Of a stretch of 64,000 nt of DNA, positions 39,245-52,086 are shown one piece after another. The stretch is from positions 131,501 to 195,500 of the forward strand of contig JAPTOF010000004.1 of the NCBI GenBank assembly GCA_028554755.1, read 5' to 3'. Origin of the DNA: Cordia subcordata (lineage: Eukaryota > Streptophyta > Magnoliopsida > Boraginales > Cordiaceae). The stretch's first letter is position 1; each line of letters opens with the position of its first letter. Both the position numbers and the translations under genes were made by a program. The notes under the pieces were generated by a model. The model ran no database searches. It had not been told where the DNA came from and was given only the letters and a program-made list of their open reading frames with translations.

Positions 39245-40813
39245 GTATATATAAAGAAAAAGAAAAATAAATAATAATAATAATGGAAATCTGCTCTAGC
39301 GGGATTTCTTTTCATAAAATAATTGCTTATTATGGTTTCTTTTCACAAGACAGAGATAAAAAGGTACAGTACGTTCACCGCGTAACATGGCAATAATTTT
39401 CTAGTATCTTTGGGGGGCCTAAGGTTTTGGCCTTTTCTTTCTTTTCTTTTTTTTTTAAATTTTCTGTATTCTCATAATATGAATGAATTCAATTGTAAGT
39501 GAGATCTCTCACAATTCAAAGGACTAACCCCTTCCAACAAAATTTTTATTACACAACTTCACTTACAATTATAATATTCAAACGATTAGTCGAAAACAAA
39601 GAGAGAGGAATTGGTACAGTCCAACAAAGATTTTGTCAACTTTATCCACACCATTTTCTAGTAGAGTGCATTAGGTGGTTCCAAGAAGATCCATCTCAAA
39701 TGCATATATCCATCAATCTATCAGATTTATACATAACCAGCAAGGGCAACTCTGCAAATTTTTAACATTTCTTTTTTTTGTTTTTTTGGTTGTGGAGGGG
39801 GGGGGGGGTGGCTAGCCTAGCTTTGTTAAGCATGCATGTGTTTTCCATATCAATTGCCTCCATAATAATTGTCCTAATGATAAATGCCAAGACTTGACCT
39901 TTCAAATGATTACCCACCCCCCCACTCAAAAAGAGAATTAATCAAAAAAAGGAGAAGAAAAGAGAACATTTCAAGTAAGACTTCCTTAATTTGCTATCTG
40001 ATGACCGGCAAGGACGAATCAACAACTCCGCACCTCTTCAATTTGCTATCTTCACCAACTCAAAACTCCATAATTATCTCACCACTCTCTCATTCTTATG
40101 CAACAAATCTTGCCTTTTCTTGCCTGAAAAAAGGGGAAAAAAAAGACCCCAAGAAGCAACATATTCCTACCTGATTGAGCAACATCTCACTTACAATCTT
40201 CTATTTCGATCAGAATTATGATATACAAACTTCAAAATTAACTGTTAAAACTCCAATAGGAACAGGAACCTCGGTTCAACATCCAAACCTTTGCAGTTAC
40301 AGGAGGGAGAACTCAACTAATCCTTCTGCTAATGATCAACTGAGCTTCTTCTATTTACGCATACTCATGCACTATCTAGTCTGGTCTTGCATGAACCACC
40401 GTGCTCAGATGGTGGGACAACGTTTTGGTTTCTATACTCCTCCCCGTTCACCTGCTTTTGGTGGAAGCAGGAGATTCAGCCTCCAACCCATCCCAGAGTG
40501 AGAGGCTATGTCTCCATCCGACAAAGAACTTAAGTGATTTAAGGGGGACAAAAATTATTCGGCCACAATGAATAATTACTTTCTAGTAGCCCAGGGTATG
40601 AATAAACCAACCCATTACATATTCATGTCAAGAATAGATTCACATTACCGTATAATACTACAAAAGAAGGCTGCAATTGTTTGCCAAGCAGATATGCCAT
40701 TTTTAACAGGGAACACACTTGATAAAGAAAGACAGGAAAAAGAAGATATATACCCATCGGCGGAAGATAAAACTTGTTAGAAATGAAAACAGGTCAAATT
40801 CATAGAAAAATGA
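37199..40813. other. spacer between stachyose synthase and GUN1
   Basis: Holds the stachyose synthase promoter at left (TATA-like stretches at about 37321-37328 and 37539-37548 on the minus strand) and the GUN1 3' region at right. Repeats: A-run near 37598-37619, a TTAA-type tetramer array at 38264-38297, (AT)n near 39213-39253, and a run of 12 G at 39797-39808. A frame at 39007-39315 on minus and one at 40175-40501 on plus have ordinary composition but no recognisable domain, so no gene is called. Confidence 0.4.
37780..37798. promoter_or_regulatory. RY-element cluster (CATGCA) upstream of stachyose synthase
   Basis: Four overlapping CATG units give several copies of CATGCA on both strands, about 580 bases upstream of the stachyose synthase start codon. 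RY motifs are bound by the B3 factors ABI3, FUS3 and LEC2 in seed maturation. ACGTG cores (ABRE-like) lie nearby at 37388-37392, 37812-37816 and 38350-38354. Use by this gene is inference from its known seed role. Confidence 0.45.
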
Positions 40814-43800
40814 CTACAATGGGAGAGGCTGTAAATCAGCAATTTGATCAAACCTAGAGCTTCTGGGGTGAGTTCTCTCATCTTCAAGAACAAGTACTTC
40901 AAATGTACCTGACTCCCTCAGCCAGGCAGCAACCACAGCTCCAGTTGACATAAACCTCCCAATATTGCACTTTGCAAGCCGAAATGGTGCACCAATGTTT
41001 GTAAGCAATGCCTCGATAGCACGTTTGAGAGCACCATCGCCTACTACTTTGCTGTGCTTGCCCCATCCTGTCAAAATACTGCATAATGACAAACAAGCAT
41101 TCTTTCTCTTCAGTCAAACCATAGCCTAAGGAAGCAGTTAGAAGGGAGAAACAACGAAATATTCACAGGAAGAAGCACCTCAGAAGTTTTGGCAGCTCAT
41201 GGCCTTCATACACAATAGAGCGTATGTTTAGCAACCAGGCATGAACCATTGCACGAGCTGCTCCTGAAGACATTAGATGCAAATCTAAGCAAGAATCTGA
41301 CCATGTATTTTCCCATACTTGACGGCGTTTACCCTCAAGTACAACCAGTTGAGCACCACGTTTCTGGGGAGAATCATATGAAGCACAAATATTTCAGTTA
41401 ATGCCAGTTTTAATGGGTAAAATAATGAGTTCATTAAAGACAGTCATTCTCTAACAGCATCAAGATGTCAAACTATTCAATTTTTAAACAGTTGCAGACC
41501 TCCGTTGTTGTTGTTATTATTATTATTATTTTTGGGTGGGGGGTGTGTGTCAGTGTTTTTATTTTTTGGGGGGGGGGGGGGGGGAAGGAAGCTGTTGTGA
41601 GTTATGTCTGCATGAAATACAATCTCACCAATGTTCAGCAAAATACAGGGTCAATTGTTGAAAAATTCTATTGTTCCAATAAGAATTGCCTGGTTAAATG
41701 ACTATTTAATTTCTCACTGAGAAGCTAGATAAGCTATAAATAGCAAAAGAAACCTCTCAACTAATGGTTCAAGTCTTTTTCAATATTTTCACTTAAGCTA
41801 AGCTGAGACAGATGCAGAAGGTCAAGTATCCACTGTCATTGCAATTGCACATAATTTTTAAACCAAACGAGAATTTCAAAAATTAAACTCCTACAGCATG
41901 CTCTTGCAAGTACTACAATTCACTGAAATGCTGAAAAATTGGAATTGCACTTGATCGACAGTTATGCTACTTTATTTTATTCCAATAATATGCAGAATAT
42001 GCAATCAAGCAAGGAGTAGGTATGTCACAAATATGAGACTATTGGGGGAGCCGACTTAATCAAAGTCATGTTAATTCAAAACCTACCACCAGGTTGGCCG
42101 GCAAGTGCAGAGCTCTATTACATCAAGTGATAGACTTTGTTATCTTATGATATTGATATGTCAAGAAACTAAATCTTGCACTTTCAGGGAAAAATGTTCA
42201 ATTAGTTACCTGACCAAAATGCCATAGCACATCAGTCAAAGCATTATAAAAGGCAGATGCTGTTGAAGAATCCATCAGCTTCACCTCATCAAAGAGGGAT
42301 AAAGCTTGCAACCACACGTTTTCATTGTGACCCATAAGAAGTCCGTGTGCCACTCCATAAACCTGATTATCAAATAAACGTAACTCCTCCAACAGCAATG
42401 AAGCTTCTTCAAATGAACTACAATGACTGCAGTCAGAAGCAGATGGCAAAAACTTCAAGAAGTGTTATCAAGAAGCCGGAAAATATCTTCGGCCAATTCA
42501 AAAGCTTTAGCTAGGTACAGTCTTCCTCACTTTAATTTGCTGTTCTTTACTTAAGAAGAAGAAATTTCATTAATTCACATGATAATAAAAGAAATTGAGC
42601 AAGCTGAAGTGCTAATTTGTCCAATATTTTTTCCAGATCAAAATGATAGTAGTTAGACTTGTCAATTGTATAGTGAAACAGAACTTTACTAAAGAAGAAA
42701 CCAACTGAAAACCCCCATATAGATTGTAGATAATAGCTGATTAGTTCTTCACATTTCAAGCATTAAAGAATTGCAGAGAGTTGACAAAAGAGACTGAAAG
42801 GATAAGCCCAAGAAATATACCTGCAAGCATTCAGAATTGCTGAAAAAGTAACAACATTTGGTTTTATTTCCAGTTCATGCATCTTCTGGAAAACTCCCAA
42901 GATGCAGATGAAGTCCTGTCCGCCTGTATTACCCTTCTTCACAGAACCTGATTTTCCTGCTGATAACTGTTCAAAAATCCTTATAATTTTATCGTCTCCA
43001 TCATGGTCTGCATAAGGATCAGCAACATCCTGGACAACCGTCATGGCTGACGATCCCGTCTGTGGCTCATTTTGAAGTAGACATTCAGCAGATGCAGACT
43101 GACCAAAAGCATTAATTATGGAATTGTAGGTTACAACATTAGGTTGGATCCCCTCCTTCATCATCTCCTCCAACAACAAAGCAGAAGATTCTACCAGGCC
43201 TTTCTTACACAGGGCATCAATTAGTTTGCTGTAGAAAACAACATCAGCCTTCAAGCCTCGGTGCCTGAACTCTCTATAAACCTCCATTGCCTCTTGATAC
43301 AGACCCCCTCTCGAATAAACACTGATCAATGTTGAATAAGTTAATAAATTAGGGGAAAGTTTTTCAGCCTTAATCTCTTGAAAGAGATCCTTCACCTTGT
43401 CATACATCCCCTGTTTGCCAAATCCATCCAGCAGGGCGTTGTATGTGACGACGTCCTTCTTAATCCCAATACTCTCCATCTCTTCGCCGACACTCATAGC
43501 CTCATTGAACCTGCCAAGATTTGCATAAATAGCCACCAAAGTGTTATAAGCCACCCTATCCAGTTTAATTCCTGCATATTTCATCTCATTGAATAAGCTT
43601 AGAGCTGTGTCAAATTTTCCTGCCTTGGCATATCCACGAACCATAGTACTATAAGTCACCTCATTTGGAAAAATATTCCTGGTGGGCATCTCTGACATGA
43701 CCTCAGAAGCAGCATCCATGTGTCCACTACTGCAAGCTACATCCAAAAGAGTATTGTATGTATAGATATCCTGATCAATACCTCTATAAACCATCTCGCT

Positions 43801-44793
43801 AAACAAGCTCCTTGCAGTCTCCCATAACCCCGCACCACTACAAACAGCAAGAAGCGAATTGTAAGTTATCCGATCTGGCTGCACTCCATTCCTCAACATC
43901 TGGTCGAAAATCTCCGAAGCCCTCTTAAAATCAGCACCCCCTTTTCCACAAGCATCAATCAAGGCATTGTAGGTCACTAAATTTGGCTTCAAGCCTGTGT
44001 CTTTCATGGTCTCAAAGACCCTAATGGCCTCATCACAATAGCCACTCTTTGCGTAAGCACTTATTACAGCAGAATAAGCATAAACAGTGTTACCATAGCA
44101 TTCATTAACAGCATTGTCAAACACTTTTTTAGCTAAGTCAACTTTGCCTAGTCTACCGAGAATACTAATCATGGAGCTGGCTAGTTTACCTTGCTCATTG
44201 CGCCTCCGTTCGCGGGCCACAGCAAATTCAAAGCAGCGCATCGCCATCGACCATTCCCCGCGATTTCCAAGCTCGCGAAGCAAGAAAGTATAATCATCAG
44301 ACCCACAAAGCTTTGACCCAAAATTAAGCAATAAATTATCGATACAAGAACCATCTCCGTTGCACCCAATCGCCTGCTTTAAGGCCTCCTCGGCTGCGGA
44401 GCTGTGGCGGCTGGCCGCGGCAGTCTTGGGGCGGCCAAAATGCATTTTTGACACGAACCGGGTGGAACGTCGGGCGGAGAAGTCGGCGACGAGTTCGGAC
44501 TTGGAGGAGGAGAGGGCAGGGAAGGAAGGGGTCCGGGAGAGAGATGAAGAGGCGGCGGCGGCCGGGGAGGGGGTTGTGAGAGACGCCACGTGTGGCATAG
44601 GGGTGGCGGCCGCGGCAGCATTCCGTGGATGAGATGGACTGTTCAAGGAGACCTTTTGGGTGGTCAAATGTTGACGGGTCTGGCGGGGGTTGGTGGTGGC
44701 AGCACGGTTGTTCTGAAGGTGGTGGAGGTGGTGGTTTTGGTAGGGTTTAGAGGTGGTGAGTGTACAGTGCGGTGGCGGAGTAGATGAGGCCAT
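40814..44793 (-). CDS. GUN1: GUN1, plastid PPR-SMR retrograde-signalling protein
   Basis: GENOMES UNCOUPLED 1 integrates plastid-to-nucleus signals and affects plastid RNA editing, protein import and tetrapyrrole metabolism. Exons in coding order: 44793-42821, 42426-42210, 41363-41179, 41078-40814, giving 879 aa in frame. The N-terminus is a Ser/Thr/Pro/Ala-rich transit peptide without acidic residues. The segment up to about residue 200 ends in [20 protein letters not shown]. Then comes a run of P-class PPR motifs (for example [71 protein letters not shown]). Its C-terminal SMR domain contains [19 protein letters not shown] and LTGWGKHSK. Intron 2 (41364-42209) contains a run of 17 G. The ordered match to Arabidopsis GUN1 extends through both PPR and SMR parts, so the orthology call is firm. 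Confidence 0.95.
41568..41584 (+). repeat. 17-base G tract in GUN1 intron 2
   Basis: An uninterrupted G run next to GGGTGGGGGG (about 41534-41542). On the transcribed minus-strand gene it reads as C in the pre-mRNA, while the DNA G strand could form a quadruplex. It may also be a length-variable sequencing-sensitive site. Confidence 0.8.
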
Positions 44794-44883
44794 CCAAATT
44801 TTGTTTTTTTATTATAAAAATAAGAAAAAAGGAAAACAAAAAAGGAGGGCCACTTTTTTTGGGTTGCCTCTCTGGTAGATAGC

Positions 44884-44916
<33 letters not shown>

Positions 44917-46879
44917 TAAGAGAGCGAGCTGAGATTAGTAAAAAAAAGTGTGTGCTTACGAGGAAACAGTGAATGAGTGTCGACTGTTTTCGGACAGTAA
45001 AATCTCCAGCTCAGCCTTAACTCCTACATGTTTAGTTCACCACCCAGATTTCTCTTAGATTTCTCCGTTGCCTTATTTGTAGGTTGTGATATGCACGTTG
45101 AGATATCGCTTACCTCATCCAATCCAATTATCAATAGTTCAATTTACATTAATCATAATTTTTTAACTCCTTTTTTTTATTTGTATCTAAAATACTCAAA
45201 AGTTACAAGATAATAAGTAAAAATACATGATAATTTAGATAATCGAATTTTTGAACTAACAACTTGAGTATAACGGGTACACAAAACTAATAATGATAAA
45301 TGGGTACTTAGGCAAATATCAAAACAACGTCATTTGATGACTTAGTAGTATATATATATATATGTGTGTATAAACTTATAGAATGAAAAATTAAACAACT
45401 TGTAAGTCCGAACGATCCAAAGAATAAAAACCTTAAATTCAAATATGTAACAAATAAATTAATCACGTTGTAATACCAAATAAGGATATACTTTTTTTTT
45501 CTTCAATCTATTGTATTGGTATGTCTTCCTATTAATATAATATTATTAAAAAGATTTAAATAGTAATGAACTATCTAAATTATTTCATTGTATATGTATT
45601 TCTAATTCATTATTATTGAATTGTATTTATAAACATTATAATGTTATTATAAAAGGAATTTAAACCCTGAAGTAGTCTGATATCATTTTTTTGGATACAA
45701 AGCACATACTTGAAGAAGAAAGTGATGCAATAAAACCAGGGGCAAGTATGGTATCTGCAGCGGGAGAATGTCATTTTCCCCTATGAGTTGTAGTATAAAT
45801 CCCAAACTCTCCCATCAAGATTTATTTTTACCCACTTTCCCCCATGATAGTAAGTTTTACCAAACAATGCCTTATCTTAATTATTCTTTTAGTTTTTGTG
45901 TTCAGTTTTTAAATTGTTAGTTTATAAAAAGTTATACTTTGAAATTAAAAAAAAATTTAATTTGATACACACATATATAAAGAAGATTTTATTTAATTTT
46001 TTTTATTAATTTGTCTAATAACTATTTTTACTTTTTATTTTTATTTTTAAATGGTTAGCTGGTTGAAAACATGATGCGATTGGATAAAAAAAAATAATTC
46101 AATTTGAAATATATATTAGTGTGTATAGGACAGTTTTTGTAAAATAAGTAGCTTTTTTTTTTCTTTTTCTTTGTATTTTGATTTTTTTTTTGTGATTCTT
46201 TATTTTATTAGTGACTCATCGATCTATTGAATGATTTTATTAATTTTTTTGTCTACTATCTTTCTTTTTCTTTTCTTTTCTCTTTTGGGTTATAAAATTA
46301 AAAAAAAAATAAAGATGCCTTTAATATAAGGCTTTATTTGAAAAAATTAAAGTCACGAAAGAATATGGGTAAAACTAAACCTTCATGGAAGAATTTAAGA
46401 TATATCTGAAAATTCACCGGGGGGGGGGGGGGGGGGAATGGGATTTGCCCGCTCTGCAGCTTGTAGAGCCTAAGCCAAACAGAAGCAGGACTAGAGTGAT
46501 TCGAGAACTTGCTTTTAAGATCTCCCCGAGACTAGAGAGAGGATGCATCATTTACTTATTTTAATGGTATTGTTGTGCATAAGAAAATTAAATAAGAAAT
46601 TCACTTGGTATCCTACTAGTACCAACACATTGTTTCTTCATTGGGAAATGGGAATCGGAATTAGCTTATTTAGCATGCTTATTTTCCCTCGGATCTTTTT
46701 GTTTGTTTATTTTTGCATGATTGAATGTTGTGTTTTTTTTCTTTGCTTTGTTTGGGTTGGCTTCTGTTAGGCCCCCTCCCTTTGGGTCTCATTTGACCCT
46801 TTTGTATTTCCTTTTTTTTTTTTTTAAAATGAAATTTGCTCCTTGACAAGAAAAAAAAAAAAAGGTGCCTCTGTTTTCA
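44794..46879. other. GUN1 promoter side and gene-free spacer
   Basis: A (GA)n tract at about 44885-44908 lies about 90 bases upstream of the GUN1 start codon and may be in its 5' leader. The rest is AT-rich DNA with a short (AT)n near 45351-45364 and a run of 18 G at 46419-46436. The frame at 46543-46770 is hydrophobic and low in complexity, and is not treated as a gene. Confidence 0.4.
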
Positions 46880-49000
46880 TTTTGCTTTGATCATATTGTT
46901 GTTATCTTTTTTTCATTTCAAAAGTAGTATAGCTGAAGTCAATTTTCAGAAGTTTGGACAGTAAATGCGCCAAATGTGCACGTGAAGAAGATCTAGGCTT
47001 TGAGGGGGAAGGAATCCCCAGCTTTGGGAAAGGACTACCAACATGTCCTGAGTTAGAAGAAACAAAACTTGGATGGAGGCAGTATCAAAAGTATCATATT
47101 TCATTTTCAAGCCGAGCAAGGATGCAAATACTGAAATGGTTTTATATTCAAACCCAAAAATGAACACAAACATTGAAGTTGCCCAATGCACATTTCACTA
47201 AAGCCAAGCATTCGACTGATACACCAAGAGATGTTACGACACAGCAACATGAAATAACTTCAGTATAAATTGGTCGATGTCTAAAGCCGAGTTGATTTGG
47301 AAGGGGTGGGTTATTAAAGATGGACACTTACATAAATTACCTAAACTAGTTCACAGTCAGTCGATAAAAGCATACGCATTACTCTAATGCAACAAGATAA
47401 AACACAAGTAAATACTACTCTGAAAGAGTATTACAGAACCTCTGAAGCCTCAATACTATGAGCGATACCATCATATGGACCAAAGAAAGAGGTCCTGCAA
47501 CATATATAATCCATTCGGCTCTGTGTTAGTCGCTAGAGCTAGAGCTAGAGCTAGATCCCCTTGCTTCAGTGGAGTACTGCTACTTATCTCCTGCAGCAGT
47601 CATTCTTATGTACACATCACAGGCAGGACGAGAAACAGATCCTTCGATTCGATACACAATCCTGCAACAAACAACAATAAGGGCTGCAACGCAAACGTTT
47701 CAAAATGAAATCCATTTACACGGAAAAACTAAGATAGGAAAAAGAAAATCACGTAACCCAAGCAACGGTAGGCACCCATTTGCTGAGTTGGAGAATTAAC
47801 GGTAGAACCAATGTGATTGGGTCACAACTTGTGCAAGAGGAACACATTATAAATAGAGAGCCATAGCTGTGTAAAAGCAAATCAGAAAAGTTGTTATTCT
47901 AAAAGTCTCTTTTTTTCTCTCTATCTTTTCTCTTGGAGTTTCAATGGAGCTCGAAATCGATCCACTATCTTGTAATTTCCTTTAGAATTCAATCAAATCC
48001 CCTTCTTCTTGCTCTAATTTTCGGTCCTATACCCTAGTAATCCATTACGTAACCAACAAAGATAAAAGAGTCACAAGGAATTACTAATTCTGTAGCAAAA
48101 AGCAGTAACAACAAATTAAGCAGAGCAAACATGTGATGGAAACATATTGCCAGCACATTTTTGTGTCACGAAAAGGTTCGTAGCTTCTACGTAACAATGC
48201 TCTCATAACATCAACAATGCAAATGCCGTTACTTCACCAAGCTACTCTTCTTATGCACTAATGATTCAATTTAGCTCTACAGTCTTACATTTAACTAGAT
48301 AATGATATTATAACAGGATGGTTGACTATGTAATGTGCTGTGACAATTGTAACCTATTACGAGTGTCTGAGTTTGTGGAACATGAAGGGTGGTTGCCGAG
48401 ATGAGCTCTGCGAAGTCCAAATGTGAAGAAGCAGAGAGGGCACAGCAAGGATGATGATTTCTTCTATCTCACGGGAACATATAGAACGTACAAAGTTGCT
48501 TATCACATCAAAATGCTCAAGCGTAATATGGAGTTAAGACATACTCGGAAGAAACTATTTATTGTTGATGTTCAATAGGGAGGAGTTGCGAGATGTAACA
48601 ACAGATGACACACCGTCATTCACAAGGTACAAGAGTTGAAACTTTTTCCCAGGATTAGCCCATATGGAGTATTCAAAGACGGCAGCAGATTGATTGACCA
48701 CTTCTATCAGTGACGAGTCTTGCATTTGTACCATCCAATCCAATAAGGGTAACAGAAACAGGCCTCATTTATTCAAATGAAAATGGTTGCAGAGGGCATA
48801 GTAAACAGCACTATAACTAGAATATGCAAATTCAACTCCTAGCTAAAGTAAGTAAATAATGGTCGAATCACAGCTTTAACATTCATTTTTATTTATGTGA
48901 AACAATTACCTAATAGAATTTCACATCCAGTTAAAATCAAAAGTAAGGTTTACTACACCAGAAAATTTTAATAACTAGTAGAGGAAGGATGATAGGAAAT
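46880..49000 (-). pseudogene. partial duplicated NOMO pseudogene
   Basis: A decayed copy, in the same orientation, of the NOMO gene downstream. Introns are retained, so it arose by genomic duplication, not retroposition. About 46880-47240 follows 54850-55240; 47320-47635 follows 56580-56870; 47635-47757 follows 57047-57150; 48050-48320 follows 57150-57390; 48300-48735 follows 57833-58285; 48790-49000 follows pieces of 59397-59825. Intervening exons are deleted. A translated remnant (SAAVFEYSIWANPGKKF, minus strand near 48630-48690) matches functional SAATYEYSIWANPGEKL. Frameshifts and missing exons rule out a NOMO product. A hexamer related to GCTAGA is expanded near 47531-47554 compared with the functional copy. 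Confidence 0.85.
47758..48046 (+). mobile_element. 289-bp insertion in the NOMO pseudogene, LTR-like
   Basis: Comparison with the functional gene shows extra sequence here, flanked by the 7-bp repeat ACGTAAC (47751-47757 and 48047-48053). It contains a TATA-like CATTATAAATAGAGAG (about 47847), a CT-rich run and an AT-rich tail, the layout of a plant LTR promoter. The expected TG...CA ends are missing, so a solo LTR is only a possibility. The insertion came after the duplication. Confidence 0.5.
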
Positions 49001-49394
49001 TGACGTAGCTTAATTGTCGCCGACAGAAACTAAGATTTTAGTGCACTTATTTTCTATGCAGTGGATAATAGGAAATTTGAGAGCCACACAGCTAGACTAA
49101 CTAAGGATAATTATTGATCATGACTCCCCACCAATAATTTAAACAACCCCACCCCACCACACCAAATACAACTGGAAAGTCATTTTCTATGTTGATTGCA
49201 TGTTGAAGAACACGAAGGAAAAAAAAAAACATTATGATGATTGGGAAAATCTTTTCAACATTATCAGAATACACGTATGACAGAATGAAAATGCATAGAT
49301 TTAAGCCTCTCAAACTCGAGGCCTTCCTTGTGTGGAAAAACAGATAGAGAGAGAGGAGAAAGTCAGAGAGAATTAGGAACCGCCTCCTTGTCAA
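49001..49394 (+). other. promoter region of the PLC-like gene
   Basis: Sequence between the end of the pseudogene similarity and the start codon at 49395. Contains a poly-A stretch (49220-49229) and a purine-rich leader just before the ATG. No strong TATA box was recognised. Confidence 0.3.
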
Positions 49395-50351
49395 ATGGGT
49401 GCTCAGGTCACTAAACAAAAGGAAAGAATAAAGGCAGTGTCAAGTGAGAAGAAGGTATTGGCCGATCTGAAGCAAAAATCAGGATGCGATTTCCCTGGCT
49501 GCGAGTACCGGCCGGCGGACCGAAAGAATTGGATGTCAGGTCTTAATCCAGAGAGACTTCACATAAACCAGATTGTATGGCCTGGTACGCACGATTCCGC
49601 AACAAATAAGATTGGAATCCCATGTATCACCCGGCCGTTTGCGCAATGCCAATCTTTGTCAATATACAATCAGCTGGTCAGGGGCACTCGTCTTCTTGAC
49701 ATCCGAGTTCAGGAGGACCGGAAGGTCTGCCACGGAATTCTCACCACTTATGGAGTAGACGTGGTCATCAACGACGTCAAGAAATTTCTGTCGGAGACTG
49801 AATCAGAGATCATAATCCTTGAGATCCGTACGGAGTTTGGGCATTCGGACCCTCCGGACATGGATAAGTACCTGGAAGACCAGCTAGGCGAGTATCTTAT
49901 TCACCAGGATGATCAAGTCTTCAGTAAGACCGTTGCAGAGCTATTGCCAAAGAGAATTATATGCATATGGAAGCCGAGGACAACGGCTCAGCCCAAGGCG
50001 GGAGGACCCTTCTGGAGTGCATCTTATCTGAAAGATAACTGGATTGACACTGATTTGCCATCGACGAAATTCGATAGCAACATCAAGCACTTGGGGGAGC
50101 ACCCGCCGGCTAAGTCCAGAAAATACTTCTACAGAGTGGAGAATACAGTTACACCTCAAGCTGATAATCCCATCTTGTGTGTGAAACCAGTCACATACCG
50201 GATCCATGGATACGGTAGAGTGTTTATAACAGAGTGCTTCTCTAAGGGCTGTGCTGATCGGTTGCAGGTCTTCTCAACAGACTTCATAGATGAAGATTTT
50301 GTGGACGCTTGTGTTGGTCTCACGTATGCAAGAGTTGAAGGGAAGGCCTGA
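49395..50351 (+). CDS. PLC-X-like phosphodiesterase, intronless
   Basis: A 318-aa member of the plant PLC-like phosphodiesterase superfamily (PI-PLC X domain proteins). The fold's two catalytic histidines appear to be His66 in WPGTHDSATN and His113 in VCHG, with RGTRLLDIRVQ between them and EIIILEIRTEFGH as the later strand. There is no Y catalytic half, C2 or EF-hand domain, so it is not a classical plant phosphoinositide-specific PLC. The N-terminus MGAQVTK has Gly2, a possible N-myristoylation site, which would place it at a membrane. No signal peptide or GPI signal is seen. The substrate is unknown. It lies between NOMO and the NOMO pseudogene and is convergent with NOMO. Confidence 0.88.
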   Translation: MGAQVTKQKERIKAVSSEKKVLADLKQKSGCDFPGCEYRPADRKNWMSGLNPERLHINQIVWPGTHDSATNKIGIPCITRPFAQCQSLSIYNQLVRGTRLLDIRVQEDRKVCHGILTTYGVDVVINDVKKFLSETESEIIILEIRTEFGHSDPPDMDKYLEDQLGEYLIHQDDQVFSKTVAELLPKRIICIWKPRTTAQPKAGGPFWSASYLKDNWIDTDLPSTKFDSNIKHLGEHPPAKSRKYFYRVENTVTPQADNPILCVKPVTYRIHGYGRVFITECFSKGCADRLQVFSTDFIDEDFVDACVGLTYARVEGKA

Positions 50352-52086
50352 ATCATCTTTGGCATTTGGAGTATTTATTGTCTATCTAATACATCTCCTT
50401 GATCTTGATCAGTATCTTCTTTGGCACTGTTTGTTTGTAATCTGAGTGTAATTACCCATTCCTTGTCACATTGGTTATCAAGCGTGTTGATTCTTTAGAC
50501 ATAGAGGAGGTCAGTACCTTCTCTGTTTATTTTTTTTCTGGGTGCATATAGATAGATGTTGTAATTAAAGAAGCCAAGGTTTAGTTTTACTCAGTTATCA
50601 CGCTTATTTTTATCCTCCTAATTCTTCCTGAGATGATTGAGGCTTCCACGCTTTTGGCTTTTGGCCGCATTTGCAAGCCCACTATTCAGTACGTTGCACC
50701 CAAGCTATGAAGCAGTTACCTAGGAAGGTGATCGTATAACTCGTATTAATCTCCTTCTTGAAAGAAGAAAAGGACTGCGGCCTGCTTTTCGAAAAATAGA
50801 GAAGGACTAGAAAAATGAATCTAGCTTTTAGCTTGTAGGAGCGAGAGAGTTTATGACCATCTGGAGTGTTTACTCCGAACCGATGAGGATAATGTTATAA
50901 GCGACGGCAAAAAGGAAATCATCCTGGATTTTACATTGAGAAAGAGATGAGATGACCCCAGCCCACATAGAAGTGAACTTGATTAAATAATTCCTTGAAT
51001 GAGACGCTGATAGAAGCAAAGCCAAAGACGCATCTAAGCAGGCAGTGGTGGCAAGACACAGCCCTCAGCTTACCCGCAATCTTCACGCGAGGTACGGAAT
51101 TTTTTTTTCAACAGGTTTGGTGAACTACACATCAATAATGGAAATGGAGAACGAATAGTCAGATTTAACAATTAATTCTCATATACTTATGATTAAATTA
51201 ATAATGGGGACATTTAACTGGACCCCATTCACTTTGTGGCTTAGTAACGAGCACATTTTAAGACCATACAACAAAAATACATACCCCGCCTGAAAATGCT
51301 AGGAAAAAAAAGAAAAAAGTTTGCTGACTAATGGAAATTGACCTTATGCCACATATAGTTAAATTATTCAATTCAGAGACATATGCAACAAAGTTAGGAT
51401 GTCATTTTCCACAACCTTAGTGTAAATATATGCGCATGTGTGTACGTTTTTATACGTCCGCGGTCCAACAGACCCGAGATCACGCTCTGTCAATATTGAT
51501 TCCTGAATTTGTAAGACCGAAGCAATAATTAAACGTGCCTCGTTATCATGCTCAAAGACAGAAATTAAGAATTTCTTAAGTTAACACTTAACTAGAAATA
51601 CACATAAGTTATATGTGAATGATAGAAGTAGAGTGAATTTACCATTACCCTTCCTGATAAAGATTAGACAACGTTAGACCAAAAGAAGCAAAATGATATA
51701 ACAAGGTTTCTCAGGTTTCCTACGACGTTAAACTTGATGAATCAACAGGAATTTTACCATGCAGATATGGTAAGCCCTCACCATTCTATAGTCGAGCTTT
51801 AAGGGCATTTAAATGATACAATTCCATTATACCCAAAATTTTACCCCCCCAAAATAAAGGACTCAGAAGTAACGGCAATGCTACACCTTTCTAGCATCTT
51901 TTCCCATGTCCGCAGACTACTCCAGGAAAGAGCAAAAGATGACCACTGAGGGAAAACGAAATACGTGCTGGAGAAGAGAAGACATTTATCTGCATTTAGC
52001 ACGAGTCCTCCACTTTGGGTCAAGACTGATAGTCACAGGGAGTCAACCTCTCGTTACCTCTCGAAAGAAAATGCAAAATAAGGTCT
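50352..52086. other. convergent spacer between the PLC-like gene and NOMO
   Basis: Contains the 3' ends of both flanking genes. No coding frame, RNA gene or repeat with clear ends was recognised. Two short frames near 51841-52109 have no known similarity. Confidence 0.4.

Noticed and set aside
39004..39315. Opposed frames with Tyr/Ile runs
   Set aside because: They span an (AT)n tract and have no family resemblance. The better-composed part on the minus strand is too short to call.
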